Shown piece after piece: positions 46,753-53,515 of a stretch of 64,000 nt of DNA (position 1 is the stretch's first letter; every line of letters begins with the position of its first letter). The notes beneath the pieces are model-generated. The model was not told the DNA's origin. It saw only the letters and a program-made list of their open reading frames with translations, and made no database searches. The translations under genes and the position numbers were made by a program. This stretch comes from Terribium retamae (lineage in GTDB: Bacteria; Pseudomonadota; Alphaproteobacteria; Rhizobiales; Rhizobiaceae): the NCBI RefSeq assembly GCF_022347545.1, contig NZ_JAKREW010000002.1, positions 186,001 to 250,000 of the forward strand, given 5' to 3'.

Positions 46753-47178
46753 ATGAACTATTGGCTCTTCAAATCCGAACCGTTCAAATTCTCCTTCGAC
46801 ATGCTGAAGGAAAAGGGCAAGGCCGGCACGCAGTGGGATGGCGTGCGCAACTATGCGGCGCGCAACAATATGAAAGCGATGCAGATCGGCGATCTCGGCT
46901 TCTTCTACCATTCCAACGAAGGGCTCAACATCGTCGGCATCGCCGAAGTTTGTGCGCTTGCGCATCATGACACCACGACCGACGACCCGCGCTGGGAGTG
47001 CGTCGACATCCGCGCGGTGCGCGATGTGCCGACCCCGCCGACACTGGCCGATATCAAAAACAACCCGAAACTGTCGGAAATGGCCCTGGTAAGGCTCGGC
47101 CGGCTGTCGGTTCAACCGGTGACGCCCGAGGAATGGAAGGAAGTTTGTCGCATGGGCGGTCTCAATCCCGCACCGTGA
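46753..47178 (+). CDS. EVE domain protein
   Basis: A 141-residue protein that is essentially one EVE domain (MNYWLFKSEPFKFSFDMLKE, then TQWDGVRNYAARNNM and GDLGFFYHS). EVE domains share the PUA-like fold and read modified bases in DNA or RNA; an aromatic cage is expected but not mapped here. AGAGGG precedes the ATG. It overlaps the methyltransferase gene downstream by four bases (GTGA). Confidence 0.9.
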   Translation: MNYWLFKSEPFKFSFDMLKEKGKAGTQWDGVRNYAARNNMKAMQIGDLGFFYHSNEGLNIVGIAEVCALAHHDTTTDDPRWECVDIRAVRDVPTPPTLADIKNNPKLSEMALVRLGRLSVQPVTPEEWKEVCRMGGLNPAP

Positions 47179-47834
47179 CGCTGACACCGCAGACCGCCGA
47201 GCGCTTCATTCTCGACAACACGGCGCTAATGGCCCCGCCGCATGTGCCCGAAATCGTGCTGCGCCTCGCCGACGAGGCGCATGATTTGTGGCGGCGCACC
47301 GAAGAAGAATTGGCCGAAATCGGGCTGCCTCCGCCCTTCTGGGCCTTTGCCTGGGCCGGCGGCCAGGGATTGGCGCGCTATGTCCTCGACCATCCAGACG
47401 TCATCCGCGGCCGCCGCGTGCTGGACTTCGCCTCAGGCTCCGGCCTGGTCGCCATCGCGGCGATGAAAGCCGGCGCGGTCTCAGCCCAGGCCGCCGATAT
47501 CGATCCGTTCTGCGAAACCGCGATCCGCCTCAATGCCATGGCCAATGGCGTGACGGTTGGCTTCGACAATCAGGACCAGATCGGCATCGACAGCGGATGG
47601 GACGTGGTGCTCGCCGGCGACGTCTTTTATGAAAAACCTTTCGCCGACCGTCTCCTGCCGTGGTTCTCCGTACTGAAGGCTCGCGGGGCCGACATCCTGG
47701 TCGGCGATCCCGGCCGCGCCTACCTGCCTAAGACGGGCTTCGAGCGGCTGGCGACCTATGAAGTGCCGGTAACGCGGGCGCTGGAGGATTCCGAGGTCAA
47801 GCGTACGACTGTCTGGCGTTTCGCTGAAGCCTAA
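47175..47834 (+). CDS. Class I SAM methyltransferase, ETF-beta lysine methyltransferase-like
   Basis: A 219-residue methyltransferase starting with GTG 47175, which overlaps the EVE stop. PPFWAFAWAGGQGLARYVLD and the SAM motif VLDFASGSGLVAIAAM (motif I) and DVVLAGDVFYEKP (motif IV) match the METTL20/ETFB lysine-methyltransferase group. Homologues in Agrobacterium are reported to methylate electron transfer flavoprotein beta and ribosomal L7/L12. The substrate here is inferred from family only. Confidence 0.85.
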   Translation: MTLTPQTAERFILDNTALMAPPHVPEIVLRLADEAHDLWRRTEEELAEIGLPPPFWAFAWAGGQGLARYVLDHPDVIRGRRVLDFASGSGLVAIAAMKAGAVSAQAADIDPFCETAIRLNAMANGVTVGFDNQDQIGIDSGWDVVLAGDVFYEKPFADRLLPWFSVLKARGADILVGDPGRAYLPKTGFERLATYEVPVTRALEDSEVKRTTVWRFAEA

Positions 47835-47843
47835 GTCGCTCGG

Positions 47844-48794
47844 CTAGAATTCGTCCCAAGGTCGCGGTGCAGCATCGGCCAACGGCGTATGCGCTTCGGC
47901 CAGGATCCAATCCTTGAAGGCGACAATACGCGCATCCTGCGCCGAAGCTTCCGGATACACCAGGAAATAAGCGAATTCCGGCGGCACCTTGATGCCGAGT
48001 TCAAAGGGCCGCACCAGCCGGCCTTCCGACAAATCGTTGGCGACCATGGCAAAATCGGCCAACGCCACGACATTGCCGCCTGCGGCGGCCGCGATCGCGT
48101 CGGTGGACGTCGTCATCACCACGGTGCGGCTGTCGTCGAAATCCTCCACGCCGGCCGCCGCCATCCACATGCGCCAGTTCGGCCAGACGATGCCCTGGCG
48201 AACCCATTCGATGTGAACCAGCGTGTGCTTGAGCAGATCGCGCGGTTCGTTGAGCGGCGGACCTTGCCGCAACAGCTCAGGACTGCAAACCGGAATGATG
48301 ACGTTTTCGAACAGCCGGGCGGAGCAGAGCCCCGGATATTTCCCCGTGCCGAAGCGGATACCGATATCGACGTCGTCCCGATCGAAATCGCGCACGTCAT
48401 AGGTGATGTCGAAACGCAGATCGATGTCAGGATGAAGCTTGCGGAAACCATCGACACGCCGTAACAGCCAGCGTGTGGCGAATTCCGCGCTGGCGGTCAC
48501 CTTCAGCTGCTCCGTTCCACGGGACAGTTTTTTTGCCTTGGCGACCGCCCGGTTGAGCGTTTCCAGCGCGTCCGTCGTGGCATCCACGAGCGCCAATCCG
48601 GCCTCCGTCAGCCGGATCGTTCGACTGGTGCGGGTGAAGAGGACCAGGCCGAGTTGATCCTCGATCTCCTTGATCTGATAGCTGACGGCGGCAGGCGTCA
48701 GCCCGAGTTCATCGGCCGCGCGGGTGAAATTGAGATGGCGTCCTGCCGCTTCCAGCGTCCGCAAGGCACGGGTTCCAGGCAGCAGGCGGGACAT
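47844..48794 (-). CDS. LysR family regulator (GcvA/VtlR-like)
   Basis: A 316-residue regulator. The winged helix (MSRLLPGTRALRTLEAAGRH to LFTRTSRTIRLTEAG) is at 1-62, followed by the effector domain with VDIGIRFGTGKYPGL, WPNWRMWMAAAGV and VYPEASAQDARIVAFKDWI. These blocks resemble the GcvA branch and, from memory, VtlR/LsrB of Brucella and Sinorhizobium. It diverges from a DUF1127 gene, which is notable because VtlR activates small DUF1127 genes in Brucella. The start at 48794 is preferred to 48857 because conserved sequence begins there. Confidence 0.87.
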   Translation of the reverse strand: MSRLLPGTRALRTLEAAGRHLNFTRAADELGLTPAAVSYQIKEIEDQLGLVLFTRTSRTIRLTEAGLALVDATTDALETLNRAVAKAKKLSRGTEQLKVTASAEFATRWLLRRVDGFRKLHPDIDLRFDITYDVRDFDRDDVDIGIRFGTGKYPGLCSARLFENVIIPVCSPELLRQGPPLNEPRDLLKHTLVHIEWVRQGIVWPNWRMWMAAAGVEDFDDSRTVVMTTSTDAIAAAAGGNVVALADFAMVANDLSEGRLVRPFELGIKVPPEFAYFLVYPEASAQDARIVAFKDWILAEAHTPLADAAPRPWDEF

Positions 48795-48834
48795 GGCTAT
48801 CTTCAAGCGCCCCTTGATGATCCAGCAAGAACTA

Positions 48835-48861
48835 CTCGTTTCCCTCTTTGATTTCAACGAG
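48835..48861. promoter_or_regulatory. Inverted repeat in the LysR-DUF1127 gap
   Basis: CTCGTT at 48835-48840 and AACGAG at 48856-48861 form a perfect 6-bp inverted repeat with a 15-nt spacer. It is 68 bp upstream of the DUF1127 start, the right region for LysR binding. The T-N11-A geometry is not exact, so this is only a candidate. Confidence 0.4.
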
Positions 48862-48928
48862 AGATACTGGGATCAGTCAAAAATTGCCAAGCGAGACTTA
48901 AGGTTTCGCTCTTTGAAAGAACACCGTC

Positions 48929-49177
48929 ATGTCCGTGATTGTCCTGAAATCCCAGCCGCTGCGGCCGAGCCGCATTCAGCCCGTGTTGGACTGGCTGCGC
49001 CAGGCGCGCGTCGCAGCATCGCTCCCCTTGCAAAATGCCGAAGCTCTCTCCGATTCCTACCTGCGAGACATCGGTCTGCGTCGCGAAGACGTTGCCCGCC
49101 CAGTTGCGGAGGAACCACAGCGCCTTGGTCTGCTCGATCTGGGCTGGCAAGCACCCCAGCGGCCGAAGCGCCGCTGA
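48929..49177 (+). CDS. DUF1127 small protein
   Basis: An 82-residue, arginine-rich protein. The DUF1127/YjiS signature is NAEALSDSYLRDIGLRREDV (about 38-57), preceded by VLDWLRQARVAASLPL, which may be amphipathic. Such proteins in alphaproteobacteria affect phosphate and carbon use, fucose transport and sRNA turnover, and some bind RNA. It diverges from a LysR gene that probably controls it. The C-terminal QRPKRR is basic. Confidence 0.85.
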   Translation: MSVIVLKSQPLRPSRIQPVLDWLRQARVAASLPLQNAEALSDSYLRDIGLRREDVARPVAEEPQRLGLLDLGWQAPQRPKRR

Positions 49178-49192
49178 GGTTTTGCCTACCCT

Positions 49193-49777
49193 TCAGCGCA
49201 CAACCTTCATCACCGTGCGGTTCGACAGCAGCGGCAGCAGCCGTGCCATGGTCTGAGCGGTCACCGCCACGCAACCCTGCGTCGGCGTAAAGCCCGGCCG
49301 CGACAGATGAAAAAAGATCGCGCTGCCGCGCCCGCGGCGGCGCGGCGCGATATTCCAGTCGAGCACAAGGCAGGCATCGTAAAGCCGGTCGTCCCGCTTC
49401 ATTCGCTCATGGCTGGCGCCATAAGGTATCCTGACCGGCCTATTGTAGTTGCGATCGTCCGGCACCTCACACCAGCCAAGGTCCGGACCGATGGGCATCA
49501 TCACAAGTCGTGTACGCCGCGCACCGGCGAACTGGTCGTTGCGGAAATAGCCGGACAGAATGCGCATTGCCGCCAGTGGCGTCGCACCGTCGCCTTCACG
49601 CTTGTTTGAAGAGATGCCTCCCCTGCCCAACGCGCATGGAAAAACCAGGTTTCCGGCCTGCAGCAGCCCCTTGGTGCCATCTCCAGGACGAGCCCGCACC
49701 ACCAGTGTTCGAAGACCTGTGCGCAAAGAACGGCCCGCCCCATTGCGTGCACGGTTTTTCGGATATGATGCAGTCAT
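49193..49777 (-). CDS. L,D-transpeptidase (YkuD) family protein
   Basis: A 194-residue protein. The catalytic motif FHLSRPGFTPTQGCVAVT places His157 and Cys169, and the upstream GDGATPLAAMRILSGYFRND is typical of the YkuD-type fold with unknown-length leader. L,D-transpeptidases make 3-3 peptidoglycan crosslinks, important in polar-growing rhizobia. No convincing signal peptide follows ATG 49777, so an upstream start or a cytoplasmic/other role is possible. It diverges from a response regulator by 107 bp. Confidence 0.8.
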   Translation of the reverse strand: MTASYPKNRARNGAGRSLRTGLRTLVVRARPGDGTKGLLQAGNLVFPCALGRGGISSNKREGDGATPLAAMRILSGYFRNDQFAGARRTRLVMMPIGPDLGWCEVPDDRNYNRPVRIPYGASHERMKRDDRLYDACLVLDWNIAPRRRGRGSAIFFHLSRPGFTPTQGCVAVTAQTMARLLPLLSNRTVMKVVR

Positions 49778-49854
49778 GGAACAAATTACCGTGATCGGCT
49801 GTTTAAGGCGACAACATCCGCATACACGGATGCCGGTCGACGACACAGCTATCA

Positions 49855-49870
49855 TTTTGTAATTTTGAAA
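49855..49870 (+). promoter_or_regulatory. Tandem TTTTGnAA repeat before response regulator
   Basis: TTTTGTAA at 49855-49862 and TTTTGAAA at 49863-49870 are adjacent 8-bp direct repeats, 15 bp before the response-regulator start. OmpR-type regulators bind direct repeats, so autoregulation is possible. A spacing of 8 rather than 10-11 bp makes this weak. Confidence 0.3.
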
Positions 49871-49884
49871 CAACGGATTGATCC

Positions 49885-50568
49885 ATGACTTCACGCACCA
49901 TTCTGGTTGTCGACGACGACGAAGACCTCCGCACCACACTGGCAGAGCAATTGTCGCTCTATGAGGAATTCGACGTCCTGCAGGAGACAAGTGCGGCAAA
50001 AGGCGTCGCGACGGCACGCAGCGGCATGATCGACCTTTTGATCATGGATGTCGGCCTGCCGGACATGGATGGGCGCGAAGCGGTGAAGATCCTGCGAAAA
50101 GGCGGCTACAAAGCACCGATCATCATGCTGACCGGTCACGATACCGATTCCGATACGATCCTGGGGTTGGAAGCCGGGGCCAACGACTACGTCACCAAGC
50201 CGTTCCGCTTCGCCGTGCTGCTTGCCCGCATCCGCGCGCAGCTGCGCCAGCATGAGCAAAGCGAGGACGCCACCTTCACGGTGGGACCCTATACCTTCAA
50301 GCCAAGCCAGAAACTTCTGATCGATCAGCGCGGCGGCAAGGTCAGGCTGACCGAAAAGGAAGCCTCCATCATCAAATACCTCTATCGTGCCGAACAGAAA
50401 GTGGTGACCCGCGACGTGCTCCTGGAGGAAGTCTGGGGCTACAACTCCGGCGTCACCACCCACACACTGGAAACGCACGTCTATCGCCTGCGCCAGAAGA
50501 TCGAAAACGATCCTTCGAACGCGGCGATCCTGGTCACCGAAAGCGGCGGCTACAAACTGGTTCCCTGA
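49885..50568 (+). CDS. OmpR/PhoB-type response regulator (CenR/OtpR-like)
   Basis: A 227-residue DNA-binding response regulator. The receiver holds Asp10-12 (VVDDDED), phosphoacceptor Asp55 (LLIMDVGLPDMDG) and Lys105 (YVTKPF); the winged helix is at about 130-227 with VRLTEKEASIIKYLYRA and GYNSGVTTHTLETHVYRLRQKIE. The overall sequence resembles CenR of Caulobacter and OtpR of Brucella, which control envelope integrity. No histidine kinase gene is adjacent. A strong hairpin terminator follows. Confidence 0.9.
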   Translation: MTSRTILVVDDDEDLRTTLAEQLSLYEEFDVLQETSAAKGVATARSGMIDLLIMDVGLPDMDGREAVKILRKGGYKAPIIMLTGHDTDSDTILGLEAGANDYVTKPFRFAVLLARIRAQLRQHEQSEDATFTVGPYTFKPSQKLLIDQRGGKVRLTEKEASIIKYLYRAEQKVVTRDVLLEEVWGYNSGVTTHTLETHVYRLRQKIENDPSNAAILVTESGGYKLVP

Positions 50569-50594
50569 CGCGGTGCAACGCGCCCATGTCTCGT

Positions 50595-50620
50595 AAACGG
50601 CCGGGATTTCCCGGCCGTTT
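50595..50620 (+). terminator. Rho-independent terminator after response regulator
   Basis: AAACGGCCGGG at 50595-50605 and CCCGGCCGTTT at 50610-50620 form a perfect 11-bp stem with a 4-nt loop, ending in T's. It isolates the response regulator from the cNMP-binding protein gene. Confidence 0.8.
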
Positions 50621-50706
50621 CGTTATCGGCAGGGCAGCCGGCAAAAGCCGCTTTTCTCGCGCCGCTCCCCTGTCCGAACAGATTCTGTTAAAGGCTCTAT
50701 ATTATT

Positions 50707-50728
50707 GGTCAATTAAGTGTAGTTGACC
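50707..50728. promoter_or_regulatory. Inverted repeat upstream of cNMP-binding gene
   Basis: GGTCAA at 50707-50712 and TTGACC at 50723-50728 form a perfect 6-bp inverted repeat with a 10-nt spacer, inside an AT-rich stretch. It lies 65 bp upstream of the start and could be an operator or include a -35 element (TTGACC). Confidence 0.35.
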
Positions 50729-50792
50729 GGATGGCGATTTGGGTGGGGTCGCGCAACGGAGGGAATGACCTGTCGGTCCGGGGACATAACTG

Positions 50793-51248
50793 ATGGCGCT
50801 GGATGACGACATCCGCATCCTGTCCGCCGTGGGGCTCTTCGAAGGCTTCACGTCGGAACAGCTGCGCCTGCTTGCCTTCGGCGCCGAAACCACTTCGCTG
50901 CCGGCGGACAGGAAACTCTATCGCGAAGACGACGAGGCGGATTCGGCCTATGTCGTGATCAGTGGCCGCATCGCCCTTTATCGCGAAGACGACAGCAACC
51001 ATGTCGTCATCGGCACTGCCGGACCCGGCGCGATCCTCGGCGAGCTGGCATTGATCGCCGATACAAAACGCCTGACCAGCGCGTCTGCAGCCATCGATTC
51101 TCAGGTTCTGCGCCTGAACCGCAAGATGTTCCGGCGCATTCTCGAGGAATACCCCGATCTTGCCGTACAATTGCACCAGCGCATCGTCAAAGAATTGCAG
51201 GCGCTGATCGAGCGCATCGAGGGCCTGGCGCCGCGCTTCGGTGGGTAG
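50793..51248 (+). CDS. Stand-alone cyclic-nucleotide-binding domain protein
   Basis: A 151-residue protein made of one Crp-like cNMP-binding domain with no helix-turn-helix. The phosphate-binding cassette is visible in GPGAILGELALIADTKRLTSASAA, followed by a C-terminal helix. It could bind cAMP or cGMP and act as a regulatory subunit for an unknown partner. In Brucella the OtpR gene is reported to adjoin a similar protein, and the response regulator upstream here fits that neighbourhood. Confidence 0.83.
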   Translation: MALDDDIRILSAVGLFEGFTSEQLRLLAFGAETTSLPADRKLYREDDEADSAYVVISGRIALYREDDSNHVVIGTAGPGAILGELALIADTKRLTSASAAIDSQVLRLNRKMFRRILEEYPDLAVQLHQRIVKELQALIERIEGLAPRFGG

Positions 51249-51253
51249 GCCCA

Positions 51254-51761
51254 ATGGAAACACCTATGAGCGCGACTTTTCATCTCGTTCGCGGCGGCGC
51301 TGACGATCTGCCATTCATCATGGCCACCGAACGGCTGGATGGATACGACCGGCTTGTCGGGCGCTGGGAGGAGCAGCGGCACCGCGATGCCCTCGTCGAC
51401 GGCAGCCACGCCTATTTCCTCGGATATGACGGTCCGAAACCGATCGGTTTCGCCATGCTGCGTTTCTGGAACGCGGCCGAGCGTACGACGCTTGTGCGCC
51501 GCGTTGCCGTCGTCAATCCGGGCCAGGGGTCAGGGACGACGCCTGCTCGCCGCCGTCGTTTCCCATGCCTTCGAGGTGACTAATGTCCATCGCCTGGTCA
51601 TCGGCCTGTTTCCGGACAATCTGCGCGCCCGTCGCATGTATGAGGCAATCGGCTTCCAGGCTGAGGGCATATCGCGCGGCAGCGCCTATTTCGGCGGCGA
51701 ACATCGCGATGAGTTGGTGATGTCGCTTCTGCGCCCCGAATGGCAAGCGGCGAACGCCTAG
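51254..51761 (+). pseudogene. GNAT acetyltransferase with frameshift
   Basis: The reading frame from 51254 (or ATG 51266) encodes a GNAT start (FHLVRGGADDLPFIMATERL and a beta-strand block to RRVAVVNPGQG) and then shifts near 51533. The rest (GRRLLAAVVSHAFEVTNVHR through MSLLRPEWQAANA) is in another frame and ends at 51761. Removing one base at GGGGTCAGGG would restore a continuous PGQGQGRRLL acetyl-CoA-binding loop. It is a real or sequencing-caused 1-nt insertion. Function is probably lost if it is real. Confidence 0.75.
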
Positions 51762-51768
51762 ACGCCTC

Positions 51769-52572
51769 TTACAGATCGAAGCGCGCAATCACCGGTACAT
51801 GATCGGATGGGCGTTCCCAACCGCGTGCATCGCGCAGGATCTCATATCCCGTGAAGGCTGGCACGAGGTTGTTCGAGGACCAGATGTGGTCGAGGCGGCG
51901 GCCGCGATTCGAGGCCTGCCAATCGGCGGCTCGATAGCTCCACCAAGTATAGATCTTCTGCTCTGCGGGCACATTCAAACGCATCAGATCGGCCCAGGCA
52001 CCCTGCTTGCGCATCGCCTCGAAACTCTCTGTCTCGACCGGCGTGTGGCTGACGACGTTGAGCAACTGCTTGTGTGACCAGACGTCGTGTTCGAGCGGAG
52101 CGATGTTGAGATCTCCCACCAGGATCGAGCCCGCGCCGTCGTTTTCGTCGGCGCGGACGGCATTCATCTCCTGAACGAAATCGAGTTTGTGCCGGAACTT
52201 CGGGTTGATTTGGGGATTGGGTTCGTCGCCCCCGGCCGGCACGTAGAAATTGTGGAGCAAGATCTTCCTGCCGCCGGCTTCGAAACGCACAGAGATATGC
52301 CGGCTGTCCTCGATCTCGCAGAAACGACGCTTTTCCACGATCTCGATCGGCCGCCGGGCGACCGTGGCGACCCCATGGTAGCCCTTCTGCCCATGGATGG
52401 CGATGTGCTCGTAACCCAGTTTGCGGAAAGCGGCCGCCGGAAACAGGTCGTCCGGACATTTGGTTTCCTGAAGGCAGATGATGTCGGGATTGCGCTCTGC
52501 AATCAGCTGCTCGACCAATGGCATGCGGAGCCTGACCGAATTGATGTTCCAGGTCGCCAAAGTAAAGGCCAT
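51769..52572 (-). CDS. xth: Exodeoxyribonuclease III / AP endonuclease
   Basis: Base-excision-repair enzyme of 267 residues that cuts 5' to abasic sites. The EEP fold is shown by LATWNINSVRLR, LQETKCPDD (catalytic Glu), VGDLNIAPLEHDV and the terminal RPSDHVPVIARFDL (Asp-His). The start at 52572 is preferred to 52611, where the extra 13 residues are unconserved. It is the last gene of a leftward run with lolA and ftsK but is 188 bp from lolA. Confidence 0.95.
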   Translation of the reverse strand: MAFTLATWNINSVRLRMPLVEQLIAERNPDIICLQETKCPDDLFPAAAFRKLGYEHIAIHGQKGYHGVATVARRPIEIVEKRRFCEIEDSRHISVRFEAGGRKILLHNFYVPAGGDEPNPQINPKFRHKLDFVQEMNAVRADENDGAGSILVGDLNIAPLEHDVWSHKQLLNVVSHTPVETESFEAMRKQGAWADLMRLNVPAEQKIYTWWSYRAADWQASNRGRRLDHIWSSNNLVPAFTGYEILRDARGWERPSDHVPVIARFDL

Positions 52573-52760
52573 GCGCGTTCCGAACCCGTGCCCGTCAAGC
52601 CGGGGGCTCAAGCGAAGGCATCAACTGAGACTAAGAGTGCGCGGAACCTGCCAGTCGGCGCCGCCAAAGACAAGCCGGCACGCCGCATGCGATGACGACG
52701 CGCGGAATTTCCACAGGGGATCCGGGGAATCGGCAACCGGAAGCGACTGCCGGATATGGT

Positions 52761-53450
52761 TTAGCGCATGCCCTTCTTCGCGTTGAGCTCACGATTGGCG
52801 GTATAGTCGATCTTGAAGGTGTCGGGTGCGAACGAGACGCCTTCCTTGGTGTTGAAGATCATCACCGTGGTGTCCTTGCCCTGCGCATCGGTGATCGTCC
52901 ACTGACGCAGCTCATAGGTCTTGGGATCGAACATCATGGTGATGGTCGCGTTGCCAAAGACCTGCCTGTCCGACAGCTTGATGGTGGTGAGGTCTTCTTC
53001 TTCCTTCACGCTTTTCACACGGTCGCCGGACAGGTCGATCCTGTCCTCGAGGAGAAGCTTCAGCGGCGTCTTCGACAGCGGGTAGAGATCGGACGTCTGC
53101 AGCTTCTTGTTGAGCAGAACGACCGATTCGCCATCCGAGATCACTTTGAAATTGTTGGCGCCGTCATAGTTGAATCTGATCTTGCCAGGGCGTTCCATGA
53201 AGAACTTTCCGCCCGTCTGTTCGCCTTTCGGACCGAATTGCACGAACTCGCCCGTCATCGACTTCACCGCCGAAAAATGATCGGCGATCTTCTGGGCGGC
53301 AGGCGGGACGCCCGCCTGGGCCGCCGCCATGGGCATGAAGGCCGGCACGGCATTGGCGGCGGCGGCACCCGCCACCATCAAACCAAACCCGAGCAACCGC
53401 CGCCGCGTCATGGCGAGGCTGGCTGCAGTTGCAAAAAGGTCGTCTTTCAT
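52761..53450 (-). CDS. LolA family outer-membrane lipoprotein carrier
   Basis: A 229-residue periplasmic chaperone that ferries lipoproteins to the outer membrane. The mature core PPAAQKIADHFSAVKSMTGEFVQFGPKGEQTGGKFF to VGGLNSpart ending TANRELNAKKGMR is recognisable as LolA. The N-terminus MTRRRLLGFGLMVAG looks Tat-like (RRRLL) rather than a classical Sec signal, which is unusual for LolA. It follows ftsK by 65 bp on the same strand. No local LolB gene is seen. Confidence 0.85.
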   Translation of the reverse strand: MKDDLFATAASLAMTRRRLLGFGLMVAGAAAANAVPAFMPMAAAQAGVPPAAQKIADHFSAVKSMTGEFVQFGPKGEQTGGKFFMERPGKIRFNYDGANNFKVISDGESVVLLNKKLQTSDLYPLSKTPLKLLLEDRIDLSGDRVKSVKEEEDLTTIKLSDRQVFGNATITMMFDPKTYELRQWTITDAQGKDTTVMIFNTKEGVSFAPDTFKIDYTANRELNAKKGMR

Positions 53451-53515
53451 GCCACTTTCTCTCGTCTGTTGTTCCGTAAGGGTGAACCCTCAGTTGGGCT
53501 TTAGTTTGACCGCCC

